Source: an uncultured Bacteroides sp. (lineage in GTDB: Bacteria; Bacteroidota; Bacteroidia; Bacteroidales; Bacteroidaceae). From it: a stretch of 64,000 nt of DNA. Shown here one piece after another: positions 54,900 to 63,901 of the stretch (position 1 is its first letter; each line of letters starts with the position of its first letter). The notes under the pieces are model-generated. The model did no database searches and was not told where the DNA came from. It saw nothing but the letters and a program-made list of their open reading frames with translations. The stretch lies in contig CASEKR010000001.1 in the NCBI GenBank assembly GCA_949288585.1, forward strand, positions 60,691 to 124,690, read 5' to 3'. Position numbers and translations under genes: made by a program.

Positions 54900-55271
54900 A
54901 TGAGATACGATTACAAGAAACAACTCCGCAGCTTCCGCTACGCCTGGCAGGGCATCCGTGCTTGCGTGGGGCGGGAGCAGAACCTCAGCTTCCACCTCAT
55001 TACTACTGTGCTGGTGATTGGGGCGGGCTTCGCCTTCGGCATCACGCGGGGCGAGTGGACAGCCATCTGCCTCTGCATAGGCTTGGTCATCGGCGCGGAG
55101 TTATTCAACACGGCCATCGAGCGGCTGGTGGACCTTGTGTCGCCCCAGCGCACCCCCTTGGCCGGGCAGGTAAAAGACATCGCCGCCGGGGCGGTATTGG
55201 TGTGCGCCCTGGCGGCGATTGCCGTGGGATTGATTATCTTCGTGCCCTATCTGACACGCATCTTCTTATAG
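54900..55271 (+). CDS. dgkA: Diacylglycerol kinase (DgkA family)
   Basis: 123-residue integral membrane kinase: amphipathic N-terminus SFRYAWQGIRACVGREQNLSFH, then three membrane helices (about 34-54, 58-76, 97-118). The key motif ELFNTAIERLVDLVSPQ is intact. It recycles diacylglycerol or phosphorylates undecaprenol. Its last 25 bases overlap the 3' end of the convergent MFS gene. Confidence 0.93.
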   Translation: MRYDYKKQLRSFRYAWQGIRACVGREQNLSFHLITTVLVIGAGFAFGITRGEWTAICLCIGLVIGAELFNTAIERLVDLVSPQRTPLAGQVKDIAAGAVLVCALAAIAVGLIIFVPYLTRIFL

Positions 55272-56179
55272 TATATCCGGGTAACGCTGGCATACAGCAG
55301 CACGGACACAGCCACCAGGCACAACGGCACGGCCGGAGAAATCTCTCCCGTGCAGCAGGCGGCCATCGCGCCAAGCAGCGCCCCGGCATCCGCAAACAGG
55401 TTGAACGTCATGTTGCCCGTGGCCCGCTGGCAATGGTGGGACAGCTTGACAAACATCCGCACCAACCACGGCGACAACGCGGCCAACAAGAACAGCCACG
55501 CCATCCCGCCCCGCATGGGCAACGCCGCCATCCCGCAGGCAAAGGCCAGCAGCCCCACGTTGAAGGCAGGAAGCACGGCACGCGGCAGTATGTAGCGGTC
55601 GGCACTCGCCACCGGCAGACCGATGGGCGCCCGGAAAGGCACATACAAGCCCGAAGCCGCCAACACGCCTATCGCCCCGGCCAGGACAGGACCCAGCCAA
55701 TGATACGTATTGATGGGCATCAGCCACAGTCCGGCCACACTGCCCACGGCCATCCCCAGGCGGGAAATGAAAGCATAAGCCATGTTCGCCTTCGTGCGGT
55801 GGCCCGTATGCACCACGTCGATGCCCAGCGTGATGGCCGCCGACGTGGCCAGGCCGAAGCACATCCCCTGCACCAGGGCCAAAGCTGAATACTGGTGGGG
55901 CGTCGATACATAACCATAGCCGACGGACACCAGCAGCATCCCCACGAAGGGATAGACCAGCACATGCTTCCGCCGGAACTTGTCCGCCAGCCACGCATGG
56001 AACGGCCCCACCACCTGCATCCCCACCAGGAAAGGGACGCAGACCTCCACTGCCAGCCCCGAGCGCATCAGGGGCAGCAGCACCGCATAGGCCGACGCAT
56101 AGAGCAGGAAGCCCACCACGCACACCAGCCCGAAGTTGCGGTTATAGAGGCGGGTATTGTCAATACTGTTCCTTCTCAT
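55247..56179 (-). CDS. MFS-type transporter, shortened
   Basis: 310 residues, hydrophobic throughout with about ten predicted helices and an MFS-like loop [16 protein letters not shown] after helix 2. It is about 80-90 residues shorter than usual MFS proteins. It starts inside the last 20 bases of panB and ends inside the convergent dgkA gene. Substrate unknown. Confidence 0.75.
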   Translation of the reverse strand: MRRNSIDNTRLYNRNFGLVCVVGFLLYASAYAVLLPLMRSGLAVEVCVPFLVGMQVVGPFHAWLADKFRRKHVLVYPFVGMLLVSVGYGYVSTPHQYSALALVQGMCFGLATSAAITLGIDVVHTGHRTKANMAYAFISRLGMAVGSVAGLWLMPINTYHWLGPVLAGAIGVLAASGLYVPFRAPIGLPVASADRYILPRAVLPAFNVGLLAFACGMAALPMRGGMAWLFLLAALSPWLVRMFVKLSHHCQRATGNMTFNLFADAGALLGAMAACCTGEISPAVPLCLVAVSVLLYASVTRIYYKKMRVR

Positions 56180-56981
56180 TGGGGAAATCGAGGTTCTTCA
56201 CATCGCTGACATAGCGGCTGATGGCATCCGTCATCACCGTGTGCAAGTCGGCATAGCGGCGCAAGAAGCGTGGGCGGAAACCGTTGTTCATGCCCAACAT
56301 GTCCTGCACGACCAACACCTGGCCGTCCACATCGCCCCCGGCGCCGATGCCGATGACGGGGATGGCCAGTTCATGGGAGACACGCCCGGCCAATGCGGCG
56401 GGGACCTTCTCCAGCACCAGGGCGAAGCAGCCCGCTTCTTCCAGCAGGTGGGCGTCGCGCACCAGCTTCTCGGCCTCGGCCTCGTCCTTGGCGCGGACGG
56501 TATAGGTGCCATACTTGTTGATGCTCTGCGGCATCAGGCCCAGGTGCCCCATGACGGGGATGCCCGCGTTGATGATGCGTTTCACCGTGCCGATGATTTC
56601 CTCGCCCCCCTCCATCTTCAGGGCATCGGCATGGCTTTCCTTCATGATGCGGATGGCAGAATGTATGCCCTCCAGTTCGTCGCCTTGGTAGGAGCCGAAA
56701 GGCATGTCCACCACCACCATCGCCCGGCGCACGCCGCGCACCACGCTCTTGGCATGGTAAATCATCTGGTCGAGCGTGATGGGCAGGGTAGTCACATTGC
56801 CCGCCATGACGTTGGAGGCGGAGTCGCCCACCAGGATGACGTCCATCCCGGCACCGTCCACAATCTGGGCCATCGTATAGTCATACGAGGTCAACATCGA
56901 TATCTTTTCGCCCCTCTGCTTCATCTCTACGAGGCGATGGGTAGTCACCTTACGGTTGTCTTCTGAAATGTATCCAGCCAT
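56160..56981 (-). CDS. panB: 3-methyl-2-oxobutanoate hydroxymethyltransferase
   Basis: 273-residue PanB, first step of pantothenate synthesis. Motifs: [47 protein letters not shown], and [19 protein letters not shown]. The start ATG lies 19 bases downstream of the TAAATTATCATTTA border of a hairpin cassette. Its 3' end overlaps the MFS gene. Confidence 0.97.
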   Translation of the reverse strand: MAGYISEDNRKVTTHRLVEMKQRGEKISMLTSYDYTMAQIVDGAGMDVILVGDSASNVMAGNVTTLPITLDQMIYHAKSVVRGVRRAMVVVDMPFGSYQGDELEGIHSAIRIMKESHADALKMEGGEEIIGTVKRIINAGIPVMGHLGLMPQSINKYGTYTVRAKDEAEAEKLVRDAHLLEEAGCFALVLEKVPAALAGRVSHELAIPVIGIGAGGDVDGQVLVVQDMLGMNNGFRPRFLRRYADLHTVMTDAISRYVSDVKNLDFPNEKEQY

Positions 56982-57000
56982 GATTATAATGATTAATGGT

Positions 57001-57106
57001 TAAATGATAATTTAGTTGACGAGTTGACAAGTTAACAAGGCTACGAGGACAGGGCTTATCACTTGCAAGTCTGTTTACTAACAGGCCTTGTTGCCTCGTT
57101 AACTCG
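57001..57106. repeat. Intercistronic hairpin cassette, GTTGAC type, truncated (copy 4)
   Basis: Starts with the standard border TAAATGATAATTTA and the left arm AGTTGACGAGTTGACAAG, but the right side stops after CCTCGTTAACTCG, inside the stop region of the HAD gene; the CCCCTTGTCAACT and TAAATTCC parts are missing. Confidence 0.9.
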
Positions 57107-57728
57107 CCTCGTAGGTGAAGCCACGGAAGTCGTCTATCACCCGGTGGCAGAGCGGAGCGATGGCTTCGCGGGGATTGGTCGTGGCCACGCCGATGACGAA
57201 TGCGCCCGAGGCCATGCCCGCCTCCAGCCCGTTGAAGGAGTCCTCGAACACGCAGGTCTCCGCAGGCGTGGCGCAAAGGGTGCGCATGCCCAACTGGTAG
57301 CAGTCAGGGTCGGGCTTGGAGCGTTGGAAATGCTCGGCGGTGAGGATGCGGTCGAACAGGGCGGGGATTTCGGGACGGTGGCGATAGACGGCGGCCATCT
57401 TCTGCTCGTTGGAACTGGTGACCACGGCCGTGCGCACGTCGTGGCGGCGCAAGTCGGCCAGGAAATCCAGCACGCCGGGCACGTAGTCGTAGGCCATCTG
57501 CCGTTCGTAGTCGTCCAGGGCCTGGGAGAGGCGTCGCTGCACGGCGGGCTCGGTGAAGTAGGCGTCATAGATATGCGCCAGGGTCTGCCCCTTGATGCGG
57601 TTGCCGAAGTCGGGGTCGCCCAGGAGTTCCTGTCCCATCTTGTCCCAGAAGAGGCTGTACTGGGGCTCGGTATCCACTATCACGCCGTCGAAGTCGAAGA
57701 GGACGGCCTTGCAAAGAGGGTTATCCAT
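57099..57728 (-). CDS. HAD-superfamily phosphatase (beta-phosphoglucomutase-like)
   Basis: 209 residues: catalytic DFDGVIVDTEPQ near the N-terminus, cap domain, TSSNEQKMA, LTAEHFQRSKPDPDCY and VFEDSFNGLEAGMASGA. Closest in form to phosphoglycolate phosphatase / beta-phosphoglucomutase proteins. ATG 57728 has a GGAG ribosome site; ATG 57743 is possible. The stop codon and last codons (Glu-Ala-Ser) lie inside a hairpin repeat. Confidence 0.88.
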   Translation of the reverse strand: MDNPLCKAVLFDFDGVIVDTEPQYSLFWDKMGQELLGDPDFGNRIKGQTLAHIYDAYFTEPAVQRRLSQALDDYERQMAYDYVPGVLDFLADLRRHDVRTAVVTSSNEQKMAAVYRHRPEIPALFDRILTAEHFQRSKPDPDCYQLGMRTLCATPAETCVFEDSFNGLEAGMASGAFVIGVATTNPREAIAPLCHRVIDDFRGFTYEAS

Positions 57729-57800
57729 AAGTCTCCAATGCATTGTTGTTAAATCGGGCACAAAGGTCTGAAATCTATCCGAGAGATGCAAGATATTTCG

Positions 57801-57809
57801 TACCTTTGC
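57801..57809 (+). promoter_or_regulatory. -7 element TACCTTTGC for the MATE gene
   Basis: Exact TAnnTTTGC match, about 60 bases before the start. A weaker GACCTTTG on the other strand near 57760 may serve the HAD gene, giving divergent promoters. Confidence 0.7.
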
Positions 57810-57870
57810 GCGGTTTTTTATCACCCGTCAATTCCTATACATTATATAATATATAACGAGACATAAGCGT

Positions 57871-59226
57871 ATGAACCAGAACAACCCTCATCTCATGGGC
57901 ACGGAGCCCATCGGCAAGTTGCTTTTGCAATACTCCATCCCGGCCATCATCGGCATGACCATCGTGTCGCTCTACAACATCATCGACAGCATCTTCATCG
58001 GCCACGGCGTGGGCGCCATGGCCATCGCGGGCCTGGCCATCACCTTCCCGATGATGAACCTGACGGCGGCCTTCGGCAACCTGGTGTCGGCGGGCGGGTC
58101 GACCATCTCGTCCATCCGCCTGGGGCAGAAGGATATGGTGGGCGTCAACAAGGTGCTGGGCAACACGCTGATGCTCTGCATCGTCAACTCCGTAGTCTTC
58201 GGGGGGCTGTCGTTCCTCTTCCTCGACCAAATCCTGCGCTTCTTCGGGGCAAGTCCCGAGACCCTGCCCTACGCGCGGGATTTCATGCAGATTATCCTGG
58301 CCGGCACGCCTTTCGCCTACGTGATGATAGGCATGAACTACGTGATGCGCGCCACGGGCCACCCGAAGAAGGCGATGCTGACGTCGATGACCAGCGTGCT
58401 GGTGAACGTCATCCTGGCGCCCCTGTTCATCTTCCAGTTCGATTGGGGCATCCGGGGGGCAGCGCTGGCCACGGTGTGCTCGCAGTTCATCGGGATGCTG
58501 TGGGTGCTGAATCACTTCCTGGACAAGAAGAGCGACATCCGCCTGCAACGCCCCTACCTCAAGCTGGAGCGGCGCATCGTGGGAGACATCTTCTCCATCG
58601 GCATGTCGCCCTTCCTGATGAACGTGACGGCCTGCGTCATCGTCATCATCATCAACAACGCCCTGCGCCACCACGGGGGCGACCTGGCCATCGGCTCCTA
58701 CGGCATCATCAACCGCCTCCTGATGCTCTACCTGATGATTGTCATGGGCCTGACCATGGGGATGCAGCCCATCATCGGCTACAACTTCGGCGCGCGGAAG
58801 CCCGAGCGGGTGAAGCAGACGCTGCGCCTGGCCATCACCTGGGGCGTGTGCATCACCACCAGCGGCTTCCTCATCTGCGAGTTGTTCCCCCACGCCGTGT
58901 CGGCCGTGTTCACCTCGGACGACGTGCTGATAGACATGGCGGCGCACGGGTTGCGCATCTGCGTGGCGATGTTCCCGGTCATCGGGGCGCAGATAGTCAT
59001 CGGCAACTTCTTCCAGAACATCGGCCTGGCCAAGATGAGCCTCTTCCTGTCACTGACGCGCCAACTCATCTTCCTCTTGCCCTGCCTGCTGGTGTTCCCC
59101 TTGTTCTGGGGCCTGGACGGGGTATGGATGAGCCTGCCGGTGAGCGACTTGCTGGCGTTCCTGACGGCGGTGGCGGCGCTGTTGTGGTACATGCGGCGGC
59201 AGAAGCGGAAAGAGGCGGCCGCTTAG
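57871..59226 (+). CDS. MATE family efflux transporter
   Basis: 451 residues with 12 predicted membrane helices and the internal two-fold repeat of MATE proteins (PIGKLLLQYSIPAIIGMTI; LMLYLMIVMGLTMGMQPIIG, NFGARKPERVKQTLRL). NorM/DinF-like multidrug or toxic compound exporter, driven by Na+ or H+. Stop codon overlaps that of the convergent DUF4469 gene by four bases. Confidence 0.95.
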   Translation: MNQNNPHLMGTEPIGKLLLQYSIPAIIGMTIVSLYNIIDSIFIGHGVGAMAIAGLAITFPMMNLTAAFGNLVSAGGSTISSIRLGQKDMVGVNKVLGNTLMLCIVNSVVFGGLSFLFLDQILRFFGASPETLPYARDFMQIILAGTPFAYVMIGMNYVMRATGHPKKAMLTSMTSVLVNVILAPLFIFQFDWGIRGAALATVCSQFIGMLWVLNHFLDKKSDIRLQRPYLKLERRIVGDIFSIGMSPFLMNVTACVIVIIINNALRHHGGDLAIGSYGIINRLLMLYLMIVMGLTMGMQPIIGYNFGARKPERVKQTLRLAITWGVCITTSGFLICELFPHAVSAVFTSDDVLIDMAAHGLRICVAMFPVIGAQIVIGNFFQNIGLAKMSLFLSLTRQLIFLLPCLLVFPLFWGLDGVWMSLPVSDLLAFLTAVAALLWYMRRQKRKEAAA

Positions 59227-59996
59227 TCCGGGTCGCCCACGCGCAGCACCGTCTGGTCCTCCACGCGGTTGGCGCGCCGCAAGGGCCGGGGGCCGCTGGT
59301 GCACTGCGAGGTGACGGCCAGGCGGTAGGTGCCGGGCGGCAGGCTGGCGGGCATCTGGAGGCCGATGCGCGAGCGGGTGTTGTAGAAGCCCTGTATCTCT
59401 TGGGCCGTAAACCGGTGGACGGTGCGGCCCGTGGCGTCGTCCAGCAGTTCGACGCCGCGCTCGGGCAGGTCGCCGTGCATCAGGAGGTAGCGCCCGCTCA
59501 GGTAGACGTAGCCGCCGGGGGTGAGGCGCTCGTTGTGCGTGTGCGAGGCCAGGTCGAAGATGTCCGTCACGCGGGGTCCCTGCGTCCGCCCCAGGTCTTC
59601 GCGGAAGAGGGCGTGCTCGAAAGCCTTCTTCAGCAAGGGGCCGGGGGCGAAGGAGGCCGTGGCCGTGTTCTGCGCGCGGGCTGTGGGGGTTCCCCGGTCG
59701 GGGTTCCACGTGCCGGTCATCGAGGGCGCCAACCGTCCCAGGGGCGTATCCACGGCAAAGCCCTGCACGAGGGCGTCGCGCACGGCGGTCATCAGATAGC
59801 TTGCCGCCAGTTCCATCGTCATCGGGTCGAAGTGCCCGCGCGACCGCGTCGAGGCCCACACGGCCAGGTCCTTCATTTCCAACGTCCCTCTCAGCACGAC
59901 GCGGGGCACATCCACTGCGGCATCGTCCTGCCCCGGCAGGTTCGTCCGCCTCACCGTCACCCGCCACTCCGGGCGGTTGAGTCTGTCAATAGCCAT
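59223..59996 (-). CDS. HU-like DNA-binding / DUF4469 protein
   Basis: 257 residues: an N-terminal HU-like domain (about 5-125, ELAASYLMTAVRDALVQGFA and VDTPLGRLAPSM) and a C-terminal immunoglobulin-like DUF4469 region (about 130-255, LTPGGYVYLSGRYLLM, PPGTYRLAV). Function unknown; such proteins occur in Bacteroidales near HU genes. Preceded by an AGGAGG site and a TACCTTTGC promoter element on the minus strand (60029-60037). Confidence 0.82.
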   Translation of the reverse strand: MAIDRLNRPEWRVTVRRTNLPGQDDAAVDVPRVVLRGTLEMKDLAVWASTRSRGHFDPMTMELAASYLMTAVRDALVQGFAVDTPLGRLAPSMTGTWNPDRGTPTARAQNTATASFAPGPLLKKAFEHALFREDLGRTQGPRVTDIFDLASHTHNERLTPGGYVYLSGRYLLMHGDLPERGVELLDDATGRTVHRFTAQEIQGFYNTRSRIGLQMPASLPPGTYRLAVTSQCTSGPRPLRRANRVEDQTVLRVGDPD

Positions 59997-60160
59997 ATCG
60001 TTTCCTCCTATTTATTAGAATATATAAGGCAAAGGTAAGCATAAGGATGCACATCTGCCTAAGCCTAAGACTTAAGGTATGCTAAAGCATGAGACATAAG
60101 TCTATATCGTGCGCTAAATAATCAAAAATCAGTAAGAAGATATATAAATATTAGACTCCA

Positions 60161-60240
60161 AATATAAAATTATTACGCCCGTAATAATGACATATTCACG
60201 GCGTAATAGTTATCTATTCAGCGGAAAATAGTTATCTATT
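60161..60240. repeat. AT-rich periodic array, AATA-N6-TATT cores at 22-bp steps
   Basis: AATA-N6-TATT occurs at 60161, 60183, 60205 and 60227. The last two are identical (AATAGTTATCTATT), the first two degenerate. Spacing is exactly 22 bp each time. Confidence 0.6.
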
Positions 60241-60398
60241 TAGGTGATGATATGACCTTATGTCTCTTGCTTCCATGCCCCTTATGTGTATAGGGAATGG
60301 CTGTGTCCAGTGCCTGGCTGTGGCCTGCCTTTTCGGACTTCGCCTGCCGGTCGGTAAGAAAAAACGCCCCTGAAGGTGACAGTTTGGAAAAGAATATG

Positions 60399-60407
60399 TA
60401 TATTTGC
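60399..60407 (+). promoter_or_regulatory. -7 element TATATTTGC for the winged-helix gene
   Basis: Exact TAnnTTTGC match, with a TTTGG further upstream at 60383, and 32 bases before ATG 60439. Confidence 0.7.
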
Positions 60408-60438
60408 CAACAGTTTCTAACTATAATATCTTCTTGTC

Positions 60439-60666
60439 ATGAACGTACAAAGCATTGGAGAAAACGCCGGCATCGTATGGAAGCAGCTGGCAAGCGAACA
60501 CCGCAAATGGGAATATGCCGAAGTGAAAGCGGGCACCGGCCTGGCCGACCGCGACCTGAACGCCGCCATCGGATGGCTGGCACGCGAAGGCAAAGTGGAA
60601 ATTGAGGAAAGCAAGGTGGGACGCAAGACCATCATCTACCTCACGCTGTGCTACTACATCAGCTGA
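60439..60666 (+). CDS. DUF2582 winged-helix protein
   Basis: 75 residues, a small winged helix (NAGIVWKQLASEHRKWEYAE, LNAAIGWLAREGKVEIEE). DUF2582 proteins are widespread in Bacteroidales and archaea; presumed DNA-binding, target unknown. Single-gene unit with promoter and a strong terminator. Confidence 0.88.
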   Translation: MNVQSIGENAGIVWKQLASEHRKWEYAEVKAGTGLADRDLNAAIGWLAREGKVEIEESKVGRKTIIYLTLCYYIS

Positions 60667-60693
60667 CGCGCACGCTGGCTGGTGGGCAAAACA

Positions 60694-60735
60694 AAGAAGG
60701 GAGGCTCCGCAAGGGGGGGCCTCCCTTCTTGTTTC
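60694..60735 (+). terminator. Rho-independent terminator of the winged-helix gene
   Basis: AAGAAGGGAGGC (60694-60705) pairs perfectly with GCCTCCCTTCTT (60719-60730), followed by GTTT. Confidence 0.88.
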
Positions 60736-60757
60736 CCGTCCGTCACGGGCAAGGGGG

Positions 60758-63094
60758 TCATTCGGCCTTGATGCTCTCCACGGGGTTCTCGCCCGCGATG
60801 CGCCAGGCCCGGGCGACAACGATGCAGACGATGAGCGCCAGCAGCACGACGGCCAGCCCGGCGAAGTGCAGAGGACTGACGCCGGCCTGCCCGGCAAACT
60901 GTGCCACCCACTCCGTGCCCACGTACCAGGCCACGACGGTGCCAACCAGCACGCAGGGCACCGCCACGCAGAGGATGTCGCGCGAGAGGAGGCGCAGGAT
61001 GTCGGCGGCCGTGGCCCCGTTGACCTTGCGGACGGCTATCTCCTTGGCGCGGCGGCCCGTCTCGTCGTTGACGTAGCCGATGAGGCCCATCAGCACGATG
61101 AGGACAATGAACAGCGAGGTGAGCAGGACGGAGTTGCGGAAGCGGGAGACGTCTTGGTACATGTTGCGGTGCAATTCGTCCACGCCGACGAAGCGCAGGC
61201 TCTTGTCGGGGAAGGCCTCCTGCACGAAGTCGTTCAGCCGGCGGAGGTTCTCGTCATAAGGCTCCTTCAGGCGGACGTTGAAGGCGTGGCTAACAGTGGA
61301 GTAGACCAGGGCGATGGGGTTCTGCTGGTAGGCAAAGCCGGAGTTGCGCACGTTGCGGAAGACGCCCACGATGGGGTAATCCTCCTGCGTCCCCGGGCGG
61401 AAACTGTTCAGCCGCTTGCCCACGGCGCCGTCCGTCCAGCCCATCAGGCGCACGACCTCTTCGTTGACAATGACTTCCCCGAGGCGTTCCGGCGCATGGC
61501 CCTCCAGCATCTGTATGCCCGTCACGTCCACATAGCCCTTGCCGCAGAGGTTGAAGTTGAGGGTGGCGATGCGGTTGCCGCTGTTGTCAATCAGCCCCTG
61601 CGTCCAATATTCCCACAAGATGCCGTTGGCCGCCGTGGTGACGCCCTCCACGTAGGGCTGGCGGCGGATATAGTCGCAGATGGCTTCGCCCTGCTTCGAG
61701 TCCATCCAACTCTCGGCCTGCGCGAGGCCGGGGATGCGGAAGCCCATGTCCGAGCGCATCAGCAGCGTGTATTGCATCGCCGTCACCATCAGCAGCCCCA
61801 GCACGAAGCTGACACCCGCGAACTGCACGGCCAGCAAGCCCCGCTTCCAACCCTTCTTGCCGTCGGTGTAGCGGCGGAACACCTGCGTGACGGGTATCCG
61901 GGCGAACATCCGCCCCGGCAAGAAACCCGCCACCTGGAAGAGCAAGAGCACCGTCAGCAGCGGCACCCAAAGGGTCTGCCACGTGAAGAGCGAGGCCAGC
62001 GGCGTGCCCAACTGCTCCTCGACCACGGCGCCGAAGGCCCACAGCAGCAAGACGGACAGCACGGCCGCCCCGGCCACCATCACGCCCGTCTCCATCAGGA
62101 ACATCGTGAATATCTGCCCCTCGCCTGCCCCGTTGCACTTGTGCACGCCCACGGCCTTGGCCCGGCGCGACAGGGTGGCGATGGAGATGAGGATGTAGTT
62201 CAGCGCCGCCACGAAGAAGATGGCGAAGCCCAGGAAGCCGAGGATGGCCAGGTGCTGGCGCGTGTCCGGGTCGGCCGTATGGCTGTCCGGCAGGCTGATG
62301 ACGCTGAAGTAGAACTTCTGCCCGTTCACCTCCGTCGAGATATACTTCTCTATCACCCGCTGGATGTTGGCGTTCACTGCGTCGATATCCCCGGCGCGGC
62401 GCAGGCGGAGGATGGAGTAGAACATGTCGTTGCCCCGCCAGCCGTTGCCGTTGCGGTAGCCCCCGCCCGTGTGGATGGAGCGCACGAAGCCATAGCGGCC
62501 CAGGAAGGTATTGTCCGGCATGTCGCGGTAGATGCCGCGCACGGTCAGGCGTTCCTGCTTGTCCAGGGTCAGCACCCGTCCCATCGGTTCCTCACCGCCG
62601 AAGGTCTCCTTGGCGAAGTCCTGCGAGAGGAAGATGGCATCGCTCTGCATCATGTCCTCCGGGCGGCCCTCCAGCACCTCGATGCCCATCGTGCGGAAGA
62701 AAGCGGTGTCGGCCTCGATATAGTGCACGTCCTCCAAGAGCTTGTCCCCGTTGTAGACATACTGGTTGCCATAGCTGCCGATGACGGTGGCCGACTCCAC
62801 CCATTCGGGCATCTCCGCCTCCAGCGTATGCGCGGTGACGTCGTAGAGCGTCGGGTCGTAGAACACATGCCCGCCCGGCGTGGTACGGAACACTCCGTTG
62901 GCATCGGTAAAGGTCATGCGTGCCAGCACCAGGCGGTCGGCCTCGGGATAGCAACGCTCGTAGTTCAGTTCGTAGGCTATCTGCGCGAAGAGCAGCACGC
63001 CCACCAGCAAGCCCAGCGTCAGCGACACCAGCTTGATGAAGGTGGACGAGCGGCCACGGCGCAGGGTCTGTATTGTGTAGTATAAGTACCTCAT
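60758..63094 (-). CDS. Full-length MacB/FtsX-type ABC permease
   Basis: 778 residues with two successive MacB_PCD-FtsX halves: helix near 18-40, periplasmic domain, FtsX helices around 280-400, a central helix (AVQFAGVSFVLGLLMVTAMQ, about 418-438), second periplasmic domain and C-terminal helices ending WRIAGENPVESIKAE. In layout it equals one A-type plus one B-type half permease fused. Start ATG 63094; the longer frame runs into a repeat. Downstream partner of the ATPase at 63204. Confidence 0.92.
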   Translation of the reverse strand: MRYLYYTIQTLRRGRSSTFIKLVSLTLGLLVGVLLFAQIAYELNYERCYPEADRLVLARMTFTDANGVFRTTPGGHVFYDPTLYDVTAHTLEAEMPEWVESATVIGSYGNQYVYNGDKLLEDVHYIEADTAFFRTMGIEVLEGRPEDMMQSDAIFLSQDFAKETFGGEEPMGRVLTLDKQERLTVRGIYRDMPDNTFLGRYGFVRSIHTGGGYRNGNGWRGNDMFYSILRLRRAGDIDAVNANIQRVIEKYISTEVNGQKFYFSVISLPDSHTADPDTRQHLAILGFLGFAIFFVAALNYILISIATLSRRAKAVGVHKCNGAGEGQIFTMFLMETGVMVAGAAVLSVLLLWAFGAVVEEQLGTPLASLFTWQTLWVPLLTVLLLFQVAGFLPGRMFARIPVTQVFRRYTDGKKGWKRGLLAVQFAGVSFVLGLLMVTAMQYTLLMRSDMGFRIPGLAQAESWMDSKQGEAICDYIRRQPYVEGVTTAANGILWEYWTQGLIDNSGNRIATLNFNLCGKGYVDVTGIQMLEGHAPERLGEVIVNEEVVRLMGWTDGAVGKRLNSFRPGTQEDYPIVGVFRNVRNSGFAYQQNPIALVYSTVSHAFNVRLKEPYDENLRRLNDFVQEAFPDKSLRFVGVDELHRNMYQDVSRFRNSVLLTSLFIVLIVLMGLIGYVNDETGRRAKEIAVRKVNGATAADILRLLSRDILCVAVPCVLVGTVVAWYVGTEWVAQFAGQAGVSPLHFAGLAVVLLALIVCIVVARAWRIAGENPVESIKAE

Positions 63095-63099
63095 TTTAA

Positions 63100-63203
63100 G
63101 TAGTTGGTAGATAGTAGTTAGTAGATGGTAGCCAGTAGTTAGCGGCATAGTCGGCCTCAGTATCTCTACCGGCTACTATCTACTAACTACTGACTACTCA
63201 ACC
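63100..63203. repeat. Hairpin repeat in the ATPase-permease gap (GTAGATAGTAGTTAG type)
   Basis: AGTAGTTAGTAGATGGTAGCC on the left, one base longer at each side, matches the reverse complement of the right part (CGGCTACTATCTACTAACTA). The hairpin occupies nearly the whole space between the ATPase stop and the permease start. Confidence 0.85.
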
Positions 63204-63884
63204 TCACAAGTTGTTCCTCATGTTCGCCACAATGCTGCCGTCGAACAGATGCACCGTGCGATGGGCGAAGCTGGCGTCGTGCTGCGAGTGCGTCACCATG
63301 ACGATGGTCGTGCATTCGCGGTTCAACTCCGTCAGGAGGTTCATTACCTCGGTGCCATTCTTCGAGTCGAGGTTGCCCGTCGGTTCGTCGGCCAGGATGA
63401 GCTTGGGGTTGGTCACCACGGCGCGGGCAATGGCCACACGCTGTTGCTGCCCGCCGCTGAGTTGCTGGGGGAAGTGCTTGGCGCGGTGGCCGATGTTCAT
63501 GCGGTGCAGGATGTCGTCCACCATCCGTTTCCGTTCGGCGGACTTGATGCCGAGGTACGTCAGGGGCAGTTCCACGTTCTCGAAGACGTTCAACTCGTCG
63601 ATGAGGTTGAAGCTCTGGAAGACGAAGCCCAGCTTGCCCTTGCGGACGCGGGTGCGCTCCTTCTCCTTCAGCCCGGCCACCTCCTGGCCCAGGAGACGGT
63701 AACTGCCCTCGGTGGGATTGTCCAGCAGGCCGAGGATGTTCAACAGGGTGGACTTGCCACAGCCCGACGGGCCCATGATGGCGACGAACTCGCCCTCTTT
63801 CACTTCGAGGTTGACGTGGTTCAGGGCCACGGTTTCCACTTCCGTCGTGCGGAAGACTTTGCTGATGTCGTTAATCTGAATCAT
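63204..63884 (-). CDS. LolD/MacB-type ABC transporter ATPase (second copy)
   Basis: 226 residues: Walker [20 protein letters not shown], signature LSGGQQQR, Walker [19 protein letters not shown]. About the same length as the ATPase at 34614 and closely similar. Its start lies 17 bases downstream of the TAAATTATCATTTA cassette border, exactly as for the DUF2807 gene at 34401. Confidence 0.95.
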   Translation of the reverse strand: MIQINDISKVFRTTEVETVALNHVNLEVKEGEFVAIMGPSGCGKSTLLNILGLLDNPTEGSYRLLGQEVAGLKEKERTRVRKGKLGFVFQSFNLIDELNVFENVELPLTYLGIKSAERKRMVDDILHRMNIGHRAKHFPQQLSGGQQQRVAIARAVVTNPKLILADEPTGNLDSKNGTEVMNLLTELNRECTTIVMVTHSQHDASFAHRTVHLFDGSIVANMRNNL

Positions 63885-63901
63885 AATCGGTATGTTTTTA
63901 G

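Larger units (their letters stand above)
59997..60438. other. 442-bp gap with promoters and AT-rich palindromes
   Basis: Holds the promoter and ribosome site of the DUF4469 gene (60004-60037), an inverted repeat AGACTTA/TAAGTCT (60068-60103) with inner ATGCTAAAGCAT, an AT-rich 22-bp periodic array (60161-60240), and the TATATTTGC -7 element (60399-60407) for the winged-helix gene. No gene seen. Confidence 0.75.

Noticed and set aside
60602-63085. 827-codon plus-strand frame opposite the full-length permease
   Set aside because: His/Gln/Asp-rich low-complexity translation typical of antisense frames; the minus-strand permease is well supported.
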